A program made the translations under genes and the position numbers. Source: Rhodospirillaceae bacterium (GTDB taxonomy: Bacteria > Pseudomonadota > Alphaproteobacteria > UBA8366). From it: 64,000 bases of DNA. Below, in pieces: positions 1 through 9,980 of the stretch; within the stretch, counting starts at the first letter, position 1, and each line of letters begins with the position of its first letter. The stretch lies in NCBI GenBank assembly GCA_002724395.1, contig PBOR01000030.1:65043-129042 (forward strand), written 5' to 3'. The notes beneath the pieces were generated by a model. It did no database searches, was not told where the DNA came from, and saw only the letters and a program-made list of their open reading frames with translations.

Positions 1-89
1 AAGGCGTTTTCCACGGATACGCTGGTGCGATGCCCATCCAGTATGACAGAATGCTTTTTGATTTCGCTGAGATCGATCTGATTAGACAT
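1..89 (-). CDS. Ribbon-helix-helix domain protein, N-terminal fragment (cut by window edge)
   Basis: Only the first 29 codons are present; the gene runs off the left edge. The visible N-terminus contains KKHSVILDGHRTSVSVENA. This matches the start of the RHH_4 family of small alphaproteobacterial ribbon-helix-helix proteins, where a Lys-His-Ser strand is followed by a His-Arg-Thr-Ser-Val segment. Such proteins are predicted DNA-binding or regulatory dimers, but their targets are not known from this fragment. It lies downstream of the hydrolase and fumarase genes on the same strand, separated from the hydrolase by about 180 bases. No strong ribosome binding site is visible before the ATG at 89. 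The family call rests on a short segment. Confidence 0.6.
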   Translation of the reverse strand, partial: MSNQIDLSEIKKHSVILDGHRTSVSVENA

Positions 90-270
90 TTTGTTCGAAG
101 CGACGTTTACGCAAATCTCGGGGAGGTCGACTATTCGTCCATAGATTGCTGGTCACGCTAGGATCACTTTCTGTGCTCAAGTTGATGCAGGGACTAACAC
201 ACTTCAAATGTCTAAGCCTAAAAAGGTTTCTTGTCATCTTATTGAAAATTTGTTCGACCAAATGTCGTGT
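90..270. other. Intergenic stretch, no feature recognised
   Basis: This gap lies between the RHH protein start and the hydrolase stop, both on the minus strand. I looked for the small DUF4169 protein that often accompanies RHH_4 genes in alphaproteobacteria and did not find it. Minus-strand frames are broken by stops. A plus-strand open frame crossing it has no family resemblance. Confidence 0.4.
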
Positions 271-897
271 TCAATATAGTGCAATCGAAAACTTTTCTAT
301 AGCGTTTACCGCTATATTAATATTTTGCTCTTCCGTTCTTCCGGACTTTTTCCGCGGTTTGAAGCTATGTTCGCCATCTTCAATCCATTGCAATTTAATG
401 GCGCTTGAGAAGCGATAAGTTTCGACTTCATCCTTTCGACCAAACGGGTCGCGCGTTCCCTGGCAAATTAGTGTTGGGGTCGCGAGTGTTAGTAAGTGTT
501 CAGTGCGCGGCTTTTCTGGTTTGCCGGGGGCGTGAAACGGATAGCCGAGACACACCAACCCCTGCACTTGCGCCATGTCCGTAACGAGACTAGCTATTCG
601 ACCGCCTAACGATTTGCCGCCGATAATTACTTTCTCAGCATCAACCGATTCGATCATGTTTTGCCATGCTTGGACTAGAACAGCTTGTTTGTCCGGGAGG
701 CATCTCTTTCCGATTTCACGTGCTCTCATCATATAGGGAAAATCGAAGCGGATGACCCGAAATCCACGGCTTGCAAGTTTCTCTGCAAAGGCGGTCATAA
801 AGGGATGCTCTTTACCGCTTCCTGCACCGTGGGCGAAAATAATAGTCTGTGAAGCAGTATTGCTGCCGTTTACTAGTATACTTTTGGTCAAAATCAA
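271..897 (-). CDS. Alpha/beta hydrolase, KANL3/Tex30-like small family
   Basis: A 208-residue single-domain alpha/beta hydrolase. The oxyanion-hole segment HGAGSGK begins at residue 23. The nucleophile elbow GGKSLGGR places the catalytic Ser at 96. Asp150 in GTRDPFG and His177 in DGEHSF complete a plausible triad. The length and the Gly-Gly-Lys-Ser-Leu-Gly-Gly-Arg elbow fit the small bacterial relatives of the Tex30/KANL3 group (dienelactone-hydrolase-like). No signal peptide is visible, so it is probably cytoplasmic. It follows fumarase on the same strand after about 195 bases, so co-transcription is possible but not shown. The substrate is unknown. Confidence 0.75.
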   Translation of the reverse strand: MILTKSILVNGSNTASQTIIFAHGAGSGKEHPFMTAFAEKLASRGFRVIRFDFPYMMRAREIGKRCLPDKQAVLVQAWQNMIESVDAEKVIIGGKSLGGRIASLVTDMAQVQGLVCLGYPFHAPGKPEKPRTEHLLTLATPTLICQGTRDPFGRKDEVETYRFSSAIKLQWIEDGEHSFKPRKKSGRTEEQNINIAVNAIEKFSIALY

Positions 898-1092
898 TCG
901 GTAAAACTCGTGCGGTTCTAGGTGGGGTTTTAAAAATATAAAACTTAGCGGCGATCAAACTAAACATAATCCCGTTGGGGAATAAGCAACCTGCCGGACA
1001 TCAGCCAAACTTGTACCAGCTCGAATGCCGGGCATTGATTCACGCGATAGGTCTGAAATTCGGTTAGTAAGGCTATATACAATGGGTTTTTT

Positions 1093-2709
1093 TTATAGTT
1101 CTTTAAAAAAATCATGCCCCTTGTCGTCAGTTACGATGAAGGCGGGGAAATTCTCTACTTCAATGCGCCAAATCGCCTCCATACCTAAATCCTCGAATTC
1201 GATGCACTCGACTTTTTTAATGCAGTCCAGCGATAATCGTGCGGCGGGTCCACCGATGGAACCAAGATAGAAACCGCCATGTTTCTTGCAAGCATCGATT
1301 ACCATATCGGACCGATTACCTTTAGCGAGCATGATCATTGATCTGCCGGCTGCCTGAAATTGATCTACAAAGGAATCCATGCGTCCAGCTGTGGTTGGCC
1401 CGAATGAGCCGGACGCATACCCGTCGGGTGTTTTTGCGGGGCCGGCATAATAGATCGGATGATCTTTAAAATATTGCGGAAGGTCACCGGTTTTTTCCAA
1501 TTGCTCGCGTAATCGATTATGCGCGGAATCTCGGGCGACGATAATTGTGCCTTTCAGGGAGAGCCGTGTTTTGATCGGATACTTTGTCAATGTTCCCAGA
1601 ATTTCTTTCATCGGTTTATTGAGGTCAATATCTATCACTTCGCCGGCTAGATCATCATCTGAAATATCCGGTAGGTACTTAGCTGGATTGGTTTCCAACT
1701 GTTCTAAAAAAACACCATCCTTAGTGATCTTCCCCAGGATTTGTCGGTCTGCGGAGCACGAAACACCCAGGCCGATCGGTAAACTCGCACCATGACGTGG
1801 CAACCGTATGACGCGCACATCGTGGCAAAAATATTTGCCACCGAATTGTGCGCCGATTCCCATATTCTGCGTCATCTCAAGAATTTGTTCTTCCATGCTG
1901 ATATCGCGGTAAGCATTACCTTTATCGTTTCCTTGTGTTGGCAAATTATCAAGGTAACGGCAACTCGCAAGCTTAACTGTCTTTAAATTGAGTTCCGCCG
2001 ATGTGCCTCCAATAGCAATAGAAAGATGGTAAGGAGGGCAGGCGGATGTTCCAAGCGTACGAATTTTCTCATCTAAAAATCCAATTAGGCGTTCGGGAGT
2101 AAGCAGTGACGGAGTACCCTGGAATAAAAAAGATTTGTTAGCGGAACCGCCACCTTTGGCGATGAATAAAAATTTATAGGACTCGCCTTCGTCAGCGTAG
2201 AGTTCGATCTGTGCTGGTAGATTATTTTTAGTATTCGTCTCTTCGTACATCGATAGCGGTGAGACCTGGCTATACCGAAGGTTTCGCTCTTGGAATGTTT
2301 CAAATATTCCTCGGCTAATCGCTGCTTCGTCAGATGAACCAGTCCATACATTCTGACCTTTTTTACCCATAACAATGGCGGTGCCCGTATCCTGGCACAT
2401 TGGTAGAATACCGCCAGCTGCGATATTAGCATTCTTCAACAAATCGTAGGCTACAAAACGGTCATTATCTGATGCTTCTGGGTCGTCGAGAATTTTTGCA
2501 AGCTGTTGAAGGTGGGAAGATCTAAGCAGATGGCTGATGTCGGCAAAGGCTTGCTTGGACAAGAGTGTTAGCGCTTCTGGGTCTATTTTAAGAATAGGCT
2601 TTCCATCGAATTCATCTATGCTGACATGTTGATCCGATAGTTTCTTATAAATGGTACCATCTTCGCCCAAGGGGAAAATGGGGTGATAGTCGAATGCTAA
2701 ATCACTCAT
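1093..2709 (-). CDS. fumA: Fumarate hydratase, class I ([4Fe-4S])
   Basis: Interconverts fumarate and L-malate in the TCA cycle. This is the oxygen-sensitive iron-sulfur class. The protein has 538 residues, close to the usual two-domain length of FumA/FumB-type enzymes. Cys105 in the [10 protein letters not shown] motif is the first cluster ligand and matches the position in the E. coli enzyme. Further ligands lie in the GTSACPPYH region (about residue 225) and in the VSCSADRQ region. The C-terminal half carries the beta-domain signature around [12 protein letters not shown] chose the ATG at 2709 over an upstream frame extension to 2739, because an AAGGA-type ribosome binding site sits just before it. 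Class I and class II symbols vary between genomes; the fold and class are certain. Confidence 0.93.
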   Translation of the reverse strand: MSDLAFDYHPIFPLGEDGTIYKKLSDQHVSIDEFDGKPILKIDPEALTLLSKQAFADISHLLRSSHLQQLAKILDDPEASDNDRFVAYDLLKNANIAAGGILPMCQDTGTAIVMGKKGQNVWTGSSDEAAISRGIFETFQERNLRYSQVSPLSMYEETNTKNNLPAQIELYADEGESYKFLFIAKGGGSANKSFLFQGTPSLLTPERLIGFLDEKIRTLGTSACPPYHLSIAIGGTSAELNLKTVKLASCRYLDNLPTQGNDKGNAYRDISMEEQILEMTQNMGIGAQFGGKYFCHDVRVIRLPRHGASLPIGLGVSCSADRQILGKITKDGVFLEQLETNPAKYLPDISDDDLAGEVIDIDLNKPMKEILGTLTKYPIKTRLSLKGTIIVARDSAHNRLREQLEKTGDLPQYFKDHPIYYAGPAKTPDGYASGSFGPTTAGRMDSFVDQFQAAGRSMIMLAKGNRSDMVIDACKKHGGFYLGSIGGPAARLSLDCIKKVECIEFEDLGMEAIWRIEVENFPAFIVTDDKGHDFFKEL

Positions 2710-2969
2710 TAAAATGTCCTTCCTACAGTAACGCCCCATGTCTGGAGCCCCTATTATTTATTGTTCAGTCTGTGACCGCAGGCACAGCATTCTTGGAGAT
2801 GTTTTATATGATTTAGATCAATGAGGAAGGGAGTACAAAATGAAATAGTTTTTAAATGTGTCAATTCTGATAGGCGCGCGTGAGACAATAGTTTGGTTTT
2901 TGCCTGCAGCAGTCATATTGAGTTGATAAGCTCAGCTAGATTCCTGACCGAGAGGCGACATTGATGCGT
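2710..2969. other. Intergenic stretch between fumarase and sspB
   Basis: About 260 bases upstream of fumarase and downstream of sspB, both on the minus strand. It should hold the fumarase promoter. I see no hairpin with a T-tract, no tRNA-like fold and no credible short gene. Confidence 0.3.
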
Positions 2970-3473
2970 TTAGTCTTTACGGAAGGTGTCCAACGTGACC
3001 ACATTATTGCTCTGATGGTTGGACTTGATCGTAGCGACAGCTTCTTTTTCGTTCCCGTTAGAATCGGTAATTAACGCCGTGTCAGACTCCACGGGTGTGT
3101 CGTTTTCAGCTAAGTCCTCAAGAACCTGAAACTGAAGAGCAAAATTGACCGATGGGTCGGCGAGGCCTGTAACGGCACTAAACGGAATTTGCATTCGCTG
3201 GTGTACGTCATTGAAGCTGAGAGAAACTGCAAACCCTTCGTCGCTAACGTCTAAATCCCAAAATTGATACTGCAAGACGATAGTCATTTCGTTTGGATAC
3301 TTTTGTTTTAACGAATTGGGAATCTTGACTTCCGGGTGGGTAGTATCAAAGGTTAAGTAAAGATGATGATCATCGGGCAGGCCGTGCTCGGCAATTTGGT
3401 CCAGCGCAGCCCGCACTACGCCTTTTAGGGCATTCTCCACCATTTGATCGTAGCGTAATAAGTCGGTGCTCAT
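2970..3473 (-). CDS. sspB: SspB family ClpXP adaptor
   Basis: A 167-residue protein of the alphaproteobacterial SspB family. SspB tethers ssrA-tagged proteins to the ClpXP protease. The folded substrate-binding domain occupies roughly residues 1-125 and includes the stretch YQFWDLDVSDEGFAVSLSF and the FSAVTGLADP turn. An acidic, flexible tail follows. The last few residues, ending VVTLDTFRKD, resemble the C-terminal ClpX-docking tail, which in the family is a short conserved hydrophobic-basic motif. The neighbour upstream on the same strand is the tmRNA gene, whose encoded tag is the ligand of this adaptor. The tag has the AANDN start that SspB-alpha recognises in Caulobacter. Confidence 0.88.
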   Translation of the reverse strand: MSTDLLRYDQMVENALKGVVRAALDQIAEHGLPDDHHLYLTFDTTHPEVKIPNSLKQKYPNEMTIVLQYQFWDLDVSDEGFAVSLSFNDVHQRMQIPFSAVTGLADPSVNFALQFQVLEDLAENDTPVESDTALITDSNGNEKEAVATIKSNHQSNNVVTLDTFRKD

Positions 3474-3539
3474 AGTTTCTTTTTCTTAGTTCTTTGAAGG
3501 ACGAAAACAGATTTTTCCTTAAGTATGCTTAAAACTAGT

Positions 3540-3836
3540 GGGGGGCTTCTGTTGCCCGGTGCCCCCCGAACCGCGCTTACCTAACCTAAGTTAAGCAGCG
3601 AGGCGGGCTTCGCCCGCAAAGTTGTCGTTGGCATTTAACGACTATAGCCCGATAACGGTGGTACCATGCCGAGCACAAAGTCTGCCTTTACCACGCGCGT
3701 CGATCCTGTTTCGCCCCCAAAAATACCCCAGTGATGTATTGAAAGCCACAAAACTGGTGGAGGCGCCGGGTACCGCCCCCGGGTCCGCAACGCTTATTCC
3801 GCAAACCGTTTAGCGCTATAGCCGGCAAGCCGGCAG
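3540..3836 (-). ncRNA. ssrA: tmRNA, circularly permuted two-piece alphaproteobacterial type
   Basis: The minus strand reads acceptor piece, spacer, coding piece. The acceptor piece ends with CCTCCACCA (CCA at 3757-3755). Its T-arm is CCGGG-GGCGGTA-CCCGG. A spacer follows at 3754-3719. The coding piece then begins GGGGGCGAAACAGGATCGAC at 3718. The first seven bases GGGGGCG pair with CGCCTCC of the acceptor piece, restoring the tRNA-like acceptor stem. The tag frame lies at 3632-3591. A terminal hairpin, GGGGGGC with GCCCCCC (3567-3540), closes the coding piece. The permuted architecture is known from alphaproteobacteria such as Caulobacter. The 5' end of the acceptor piece is approximate. A plus-strand 63-codon open frame here is not a gene. 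Confidence 0.93.
3591..3632 (-). other. tmRNA proteolysis tag reading frame (ANDNFAGEARLAA)
   Basis: The mRNA-like part of the tmRNA starts at a GCC resume codon and encodes ANDNFAGEARLAA followed by TAA. With the alanine carried by the tmRNA, the full tag is one residue longer. The AANDNF start is the conserved SspB-contact part and the LAA end is the ClpX signal. The middle GAGEAR part differs from the Caulobacter tag (AANDNFAEEFAVAA). Codons for AGEAR form a perfect inverted repeat, GCGGGC-GAA-GCCCGC (3617-3603). Confidence 0.88.
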
Positions 3837-3958
3837 CACGAATATAAGTCTATTTGTAATGGATATAAACCTGTTCAAACAATTATTACGCTAATCGTCC
3901 CCATCTTCCCCATAATTCACAGATGGCCCCAGACAATTGTCAGCTATACATTGTTCTA

Positions 3959-4753
3959 ATGCAGCAATATCACGATTTGTTACGACGCATTCGCAAAGAA
4001 GGTGTTTTTAAAGACGATCGCACTGGTGTCGGCACGTATAGTGTGTTCGGACATCAGATGCGCTTTGATTTGAGCGAAGGGTTTCCTTTGCTCACCACCA
4101 AGAAATTACATTTAAAATCCATCATTCACGAATTGATTTGGTTTCTAAGTGGTAACACAAATATTGCTTATCTGAGGGAAAATGGTGTTTCCATTTGGGA
4201 TGATTGGGCGGACGAGGCCGGTGACTTGGGTCCAGTGTATGGAGAGCAATGGCGGTCTTGGCCGAGTCCCGGGGGGCGACGAATAGACCAAATTTCTCTC
4301 TTACTAGACCAGATCAAGACAAATCCGAATTCGCGCCGGCTAATTGTGAGTGCTTGGAACGTAGCCGAATTAGACCAGATGGCGTTGCCCCCTTGTCATT
4401 GCCTATTCCAATTCTACGTGGCTGATGGAAGGCTTTCCTGTCAGTTATATCAGCGGAGTGCTGACGTTTTCTTAGGTGTTCCTTTCAACATCGCTTCCTA
4501 TGCATTGCTGACCCAAATGATCGCTCATGTGGCTGAATTAGTGCCTGGCGATTTTATCCATTCTTTCGGGGATACGCATCTTTATGCCAATCACATTGAG
4601 CAAGCCGACATTGTGCTGGCGCGCGATCCATATCCGCTTCCGCGAATGTTGCTCAACCCCGATGTGAAAGACCTTTTTGCATTTACCTATGGCGACTTTA
4701 CGCTGGAGGATTATAGGTTTCATCCTCATATCCCGGCCAAAGTAGCAGTCTGA
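3959..4753 (+). CDS. thyA: Thymidylate synthase
   Basis: Converts dUMP and methylene-tetrahydrofolate to dTMP and dihydrofolate. From the ATG at 3959 the protein has 264 residues, exactly the E. coli ThyA length. The catalytic Cys falls at 146 ([11 protein letters not shown]), the same number as in E. coli, which supports this start over the upstream ATG at 3923. The phosphate-binding Arg21 (DDRTGVG), the RRLIVSAWN segment and the C-terminal [10 protein letters not shown] are all present. It is followed after 6 bases by dihydrofolate reductase, which recycles the dihydrofolate product, so the two form one operon. The ribosome binding site before the chosen start is weak. Confidence 0.95.
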   Translation: MQQYHDLLRRIRKEGVFKDDRTGVGTYSVFGHQMRFDLSEGFPLLTTKKLHLKSIIHELIWFLSGNTNIAYLRENGVSIWDDWADEAGDLGPVYGEQWRSWPSPGGRRIDQISLLLDQIKTNPNSRRLIVSAWNVAELDQMALPPCHCLFQFYVADGRLSCQLYQRSADVFLGVPFNIASYALLTQMIAHVAELVPGDFIHSFGDTHLYANHIEQADIVLARDPYPLPRMLLNPDVKDLFAFTYGDFTLEDYRFHPHIPAKVAV

Positions 4754-4759
4754 GTTAGG

Positions 4760-5251
4760 ATGCGCATCTCGATCATCATCGCGATAGCGGAAAATGGGTT
4801 GATCGGCCGCGATGGTGATTTGCCTTGGAGGCTCTCGGAAGATTTGAAGCGATTCAAGGAGACCACCATGGGCAAACCGATTATTATGGGGCGTAAGACG
4901 TGGAAATCGATTGGGCGTCCGTTACCAGGCCGCCCGAACGTTGTCATTAGCCGAGACCCGAATTATGCTGCCGATGGTATAGATGTGGTGCAAAGCATTG
5001 AGCAGGCGTTTGCGCGTGCGTGCGAACTCGGTTCGGATGAAATTATGGTAATTGGTGGTGCGGAAATTTATCGTCTCGCTCTGTCAGATGCGGACCGGAT
5101 GTATATCACCGAGGTACATTTGAAAGTTGAAGGGGATACTCATTTCCCGCACTTCGACCGAAATGATTGGCGAGAGAGTGTGCGGGAGGGTCCCTTCCTC
5201 GCTGAGAAGAGCGACCTGACTTTCAGTTTCGTGCAACTTGATCGCGTTTGA
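4760..5251 (+). CDS. folA: Dihydrofolate reductase
   Basis: Reduces dihydrofolate to tetrahydrofolate with NADPH. The 163-residue length is normal for a chromosomal type I enzyme. Visible motifs include the Met20-loop region GLIGRDGDLPWRL, the active-site acid Asp28 in LSEDLKRF, the NADPH segment MGRKTWKSIGRPLPGRPN, and VIGGAEIY. It lies 6 bases behind thyA and is probably co-translated with it. Confidence 0.95.
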   Translation: MRISIIIAIAENGLIGRDGDLPWRLSEDLKRFKETTMGKPIIMGRKTWKSIGRPLPGRPNVVISRDPNYAADGIDVVQSIEQAFARACELGSDEIMVIGGAEIYRLALSDADRMYITEVHLKVEGDTHFPHFDRNDWRESVREGPFLAEKSDLTFSFVQLDRV

Positions 5252-5297
5252 GACCTTAGTGGCAATGTTGTTTTCATTTGTCTCGCGCCCAATCGCT

Positions 5298-6422
<1,125 letters not shown>

Positions 6423-6581
6423 TTAATCTTTTGTGATGATGCACACCCTGGCAAAGGGGCAACTCGAACGCAAGTATCTTCGGATAGGTTCTGATCCCGT
6501 TAAAGGAGATTTGCGCTGCCTTTTTTTAAAAATCTATAAACTATGATGGAGAGATAGCTTCTATTGGACTCATTGTTCGAT

Positions 6582-7451
6582 TTATTGCCGTCCCAACACT
6601 AGCACCCAGTAATGAAAATGCCGACTGCGGCCTCCATCTTGTGGGTGAAAACGGTAACCTATTCCTGCCTCCTTTATATCTCGCTCAAGCATAGCTTCTC
6701 GATGACTATCTGAACCGATCCAGCCATGCACCACCTCTTCGGGAGTTGTTTGGCCAGCTGCAATGTTTTCAAGAATATAACGCCAAGGATAACCAGCACG
6801 CTCCGCGCGTTCTGCAACGCTGCTACCATCAGGGGCGATGTGAGCAAAATAATCCTTTACTGCCATATCGTTAGAATGGGCTTGCGCGGCTTCATTTAAA
6901 TCGTCGTTAGCTAGAAGAGGACGTAATTTGTAGCGGGCGCGGTAGGCATTCACCTTTTTAAGCACTGCCGTTCGCCAATTGCCAGAAAAGCGTTGCGTGG
7001 GCTTCGCTAGCGTAATTGCCCAATAATGATTGTGCCCTCGTGGATCGTTAGCAATAGCCGCATATCCAATACCTATTTCTTGAATGTCGTGGGTTAGAAT
7101 GTGATTGCGCGCTTGGTCATCCGCCTCCCAATGCGTTACCACATGAGCGGCACTGGGCAATCCGGCAGCAACCTCAAGAGCAACCTTCTGAAAAGAATAG
7201 CCAGTTTTCAGAATGTTATTCTCGAAATCTGAGCCATCACGAGCGCGCGTATCGAAAAAGCGGTGTTGGGCCATAGATTCCGCATGCTCCTGTGAGAACT
7301 GGGTAAGGCGTGGTTCGAGACGTAGTGGATTCAGAGAATATTTTGCGCGCAGCTTATTGACCTGATTTAGAATTTGGTCGAGCGTTTCTGCCGTAACCGG
7401 CGCGGGTGATATCCAAAGGAATACGCCTAAAACGAGAAGTATGATGTACAT
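6582..7451 (-). CDS. Secreted protein with two tandem CAP (SCP/PR1) domains
   Basis: From the ATG at 7451 the protein has 289 residues. It begins with a hydrophobic stretch, MYIILLVLGVFLWISPAPVTA, that looks like a Sec signal peptide with an Ala-type cleavage site. Two CAP-like domains follow. The first spans about residues 25-155 (HAESMAQHRFF, HILTHDIQEIGIGYA, HYWAITLAKP). The second spans about 165-289 (AQAHSNDMAVKDYFAHIAPDG, WIGSDSHREAML, EAGIGYRF, HYWVLVLGRQ). The second domain keeps the classic His/Glu cavity residues and the first appears more degenerate. Bacterial single CAP domains are common (YkwD-like); a tandem pair is less usual. A longer frame extends upstream to 7577, but the signal peptide fixes this start. 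Its function is unknown. Confidence 0.8.
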   Translation of the reverse strand: MYIILLVLGVFLWISPAPVTAETLDQILNQVNKLRAKYSLNPLRLEPRLTQFSQEHAESMAQHRFFDTRARDGSDFENNILKTGYSFQKVALEVAAGLPSAAHVVTHWEADDQARNHILTHDIQEIGIGYAAIANDPRGHNHYWAITLAKPTQRFSGNWRTAVLKKVNAYRARYKLRPLLANDDLNEAAQAHSNDMAVKDYFAHIAPDGSSVAERAERAGYPWRYILENIAAGQTTPEEVVHGWIGSDSHREAMLERDIKEAGIGYRFHPQDGGRSRHFHYWVLVLGRQ

Positions 7452-7486
7452 TGCGGCTATTTTGATTTGACAGATATAGTGGGTCC

Positions 7487-8641
7487 CTACTGGATCACGA
7501 TATTGGGCGCGGCACGTTTTCCCGCTTTGTCTCCTTCGAGTGTATTCCAAAGCTGAGTTGCAATAGACCGAAAACACTCCGCGTGTTTGCTATCGGGCTG
7601 ACTTACCACGATTGGGTCGCCGCCGTCCGATGTTTCACGGATGTCTATATGCAGTGGAATTTCACCGAGGAATGGTAGGTCTAATTGGCCGGCTTCGTCT
7701 CGCGCACCGCCATGACCGAAAATGTCTGCCTGATGGCCGCAACTTGGGCAGAGGAAATAACTCATATTCTCAATTATCCCCAGGACGGGAACCTCTACTT
7801 TACGAAACATATTTAACCCTTTCCGGGCATCGATGAGCGCGATGTCTTGCGGCGTAGAAACGATCACCGCGCCCGCAAGAGGGACCTGTTGCGACATTGT
7901 CAGTTGTGCGTCACCCGTGCCTGGTGGCATATCGACAATCATGATATCGCACTCACCCCAATGCACATCACCAAGAAATTGCTGTAAAGCGCTCATCACC
8001 ATGGGGCCGCGCCAAATCATTGGCGTGTCTTCTTCTACGAGAAAGCCAATAGACATTAGTTTGATCCCGTGCCGTTGCATTGGTTCGAGCGTATTGCCGT
8101 CTGGGCTATTTGGTTTCTCGCCAGCAAGCCCCATCAAACGCGGTTGCGACGGGCCGTAGATGTCAGCATCTAAAAGGGCAACGGTCTGTCCATTTGCTGC
8201 GAAGGCCAGCGCCATATTTACTGCAACGGTAGATTTTCCAACACCGCCCTTGCCGCTGGCAACTGCGAGGATGTGTTTGATGCCTGGTGCGAGAACTTCT
8301 TTTTGTTTCGGCGCTCCGCCAACTCCGCTGCCAGCTGCACTTTTAGGCCCTCCGCCGGGACCAGCCTGTGGTGGTTTCGATTGCTGTGGCGAGTTGTGTG
8401 CGGTTAAAACTGCAGTGACAGATAGAACGCCGGGTATTTTATTTACAGCAGTTTCGGCGGCTTGACGCAGTGGTTCCATCGCCTCACCTTTGCTGGGGTC
8501 AACTTCAAGGGTAAAGCCGACATTGCCATCTTTAATGACAAGACCACTGACCATTTGGAGAGTAATAATGTCTTCATCATTTTCAGGCTCAATGACGCTT
8601 GATAGAGCATCGAGAACTTCATCTTCGGTTACAGCAGCCAT
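7487..8641 (-). CDS. apbC: Iron-sulfur cluster carrier protein, Mrp/ApbC family P-loop ATPase
   Basis: A 384-residue protein from the ATG at 8641, preceded by a GGGAG ribosome binding site. Residues 1-85 form the N-terminal MIP18/DUF59 domain. A Gly/Pro/Ser-rich linker of about 35 residues follows. The Mrp ATPase domain starts with a deviant Walker A, GKGGVGKS, at 130-137. The switch region has DADIYGPSQPR and the C-terminal part holds the CPSC pair (YFLCPSCGHQ) that binds a bridging [4Fe-4S] cluster at the dimer interface. It is likely to deliver Fe-S clusters to apo-proteins. It is divergent from hflK with 150 bases between starts. A longer frame reading into hflK antisense is not credible. 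Confidence 0.93.
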   Translation of the reverse strand: MAAVTEDEVLDALSSVIEPENDEDIITLQMVSGLVIKDGNVGFTLEVDPSKGEAMEPLRQAAETAVNKIPGVLSVTAVLTAHNSPQQSKPPQAGPGGGPKSAAGSGVGGAPKQKEVLAPGIKHILAVASGKGGVGKSTVAVNMALAFAANGQTVALLDADIYGPSQPRLMGLAGEKPNSPDGNTLEPMQRHGIKLMSIGFLVEEDTPMIWRGPMVMSALQQFLGDVHWGECDIMIVDMPPGTGDAQLTMSQQVPLAGAVIVSTPQDIALIDARKGLNMFRKVEVPVLGIIENMSYFLCPSCGHQADIFGHGGARDEAGQLDLPFLGEIPLHIDIRETSDGGDPIVVSQPDSKHAECFRSIATQLWNTLEGDKAGKRAAPNIVIQ

Positions 8642-8791
8642 ACTTGAAATCTCCCTTAGGGCACCAATATCAAAGGTTGTAAATATTGGGCTTTGCGCAA
8701 AAGCGCTAGCGGTGTCATATATGACAGAATGCCGGTAGGTAAAGGGATATCCGGTTAAATAGATTGAAAACACCAGTACGGGGAAAAGAAT

Positions 8792-9967
8792 ATGCCTTGG
8801 CAAAATCAGAGCAGTGGCGGTGGCGGTGGCCCTTGGGGGGGCGGCGGCCAAGGTCCTTGGGGCGGCGGAAGCAGTGGTGGCGGTGGCAACCCGCCGGATC
8901 TTGATGATGTGTTGCGTAAAAGTCAGGACAAATTGAAGCAATTGTTTCCCGGCGGCGGATCAGGGAAAATGCTCGTTTTAATTGGACTTTTAGCTGTCGG
9001 CGTATGGCTCTTAACCGGTTTTTACCGCGTTCAGCCCGATGAACAGGGCGTGGAGTTGATTTTCGGCAAGGCCGCACCAGTACCAAAAGGGCCTGGACTC
9101 CATTATAACTTTCCAGCGCCGATCGGTGAAGCGATAACGCCGAAAGTAACCAAATCGAATCGAATCGATGTTGGCTATCGCAGTACGTCGACGCGAGGCG
9201 GTCGGGCCGGTACTGATCGCGATGTTCCTCAAGAAAGCTTAATGCTGACTCAAGATGAGAATATCGTCGACATGGATTTTGCGGTGCTTTGGAAAATTAA
9301 AAACGCAAAAAATTTCCTTTTCAATATTCGAGATCCGGAATTGACCGTGAAAGCTGTTGCAGAAAGTGCAATGCGTGAAGTGGCCGGGCAAACTTCTTTT
9401 GACGATGCAGTAACGATAGGCCGCGAAAAGATGCAATCCAGAACCAAAGCCCTGATGCAGAAGATTCTGGACAGTTATATGTCAGGAATTGAAATTGAGA
9501 ATGTGCAATTGGAACAATCCGATCCGCCAGAACAGGTGATTGATGCGTTCAACGACGTCCAGCGGGCACGGCAAGATCAAGAGAGACTTCGCAATGAGGC
9601 GGAAGCTTACGCAAATTCTATTGTGCCGGAGGCGCGCGGTTTGGCTGAGCAGAAGCTGAAACAGGCTGAAGCTTATCGCGAGCAACAAATTCAAGAAGCT
9701 AAAGGTGAGGCTAAAAGATTTGAAGATGTCTACAAGTCCTACAAAGCCGCACCGGACGTCACCCGACGTCGTATGTATTTGGAGGTGATTGGTCAAGTTT
9801 ATGGAGACGCTCAGAAGGTCATAATTGATCAGAAAGCGGACGGTGGGCAGGGCGTTGTTCCTTATTTGCCGTTGCCTGAAATTCAAAAGCGAATTCGGAA
9901 AAATTCAGATAGCAATCCTGATGAAGCGGTTGATGCTGCGCCTTCGAGCGCCAGCCAGTCCCAATAG
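8792..9967 (+). CDS. hflK: FtsH protease modulator HflK
   Basis: A 391-residue membrane SPFH-domain protein that, with HflC, surrounds and regulates the FtsH protease. The N-terminus is a cytoplasmic Gly/Trp-rich segment (residues 6-33), typical of HflK. A single membrane helix lies at about 60-78 and is followed by the SPFH/band-7 domain starting YRVQPDEQGVELIFGKA. A long coiled region rich in Glu, Ala and Lys covers about 250-320. The start ATG at 8792 is preceded by GGGGAAAAG. hflC follows after a 13-base gap. The order hflK-hflC-DUF2065-degP is conserved in alphaproteobacteria. Confidence 0.95.
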   Translation: MPWQNQSSGGGGGPWGGGGQGPWGGGSSGGGGNPPDLDDVLRKSQDKLKQLFPGGGSGKMLVLIGLLAVGVWLLTGFYRVQPDEQGVELIFGKAAPVPKGPGLHYNFPAPIGEAITPKVTKSNRIDVGYRSTSTRGGRAGTDRDVPQESLMLTQDENIVDMDFAVLWKIKNAKNFLFNIRDPELTVKAVAESAMREVAGQTSFDDAVTIGREKMQSRTKALMQKILDSYMSGIEIENVQLEQSDPPEQVIDAFNDVQRARQDQERLRNEAEAYANSIVPEARGLAEQKLKQAEAYREQQIQEAKGEAKRFEDVYKSYKAAPDVTRRRMYLEVIGQVYGDAQKVIIDQKADGGQGVVPYLPLPEIQKRIRKNSDSNPDEAVDAAPSSASQSQ

Positions 9968-9980
9968 GTGGAAACGAGCA

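Noticed and set aside
146-418. A 90-codon plus-strand frame at the left end
   Set aside because: It overlaps the C-terminus of the hydrolase in antisense and has no ribosome binding site.
3622-3813. A 63-codon plus-strand frame between sspB and thyA
   Set aside because: It lies entirely within the tmRNA gene on the opposite strand and is explained by RNA conservation.
8715-9086. A 123-codon minus-strand frame across the apbC-hflK gap
   Set aside because: It is antisense to the start of hflK and its basic composition mirrors the Gly/Pro-rich hflK codons.
9482-9886. A 134-codon minus-strand frame inside hflK
   Set aside because: The coding strand has a well-conserved SPFH protein; the antisense product has no recognisable domain.
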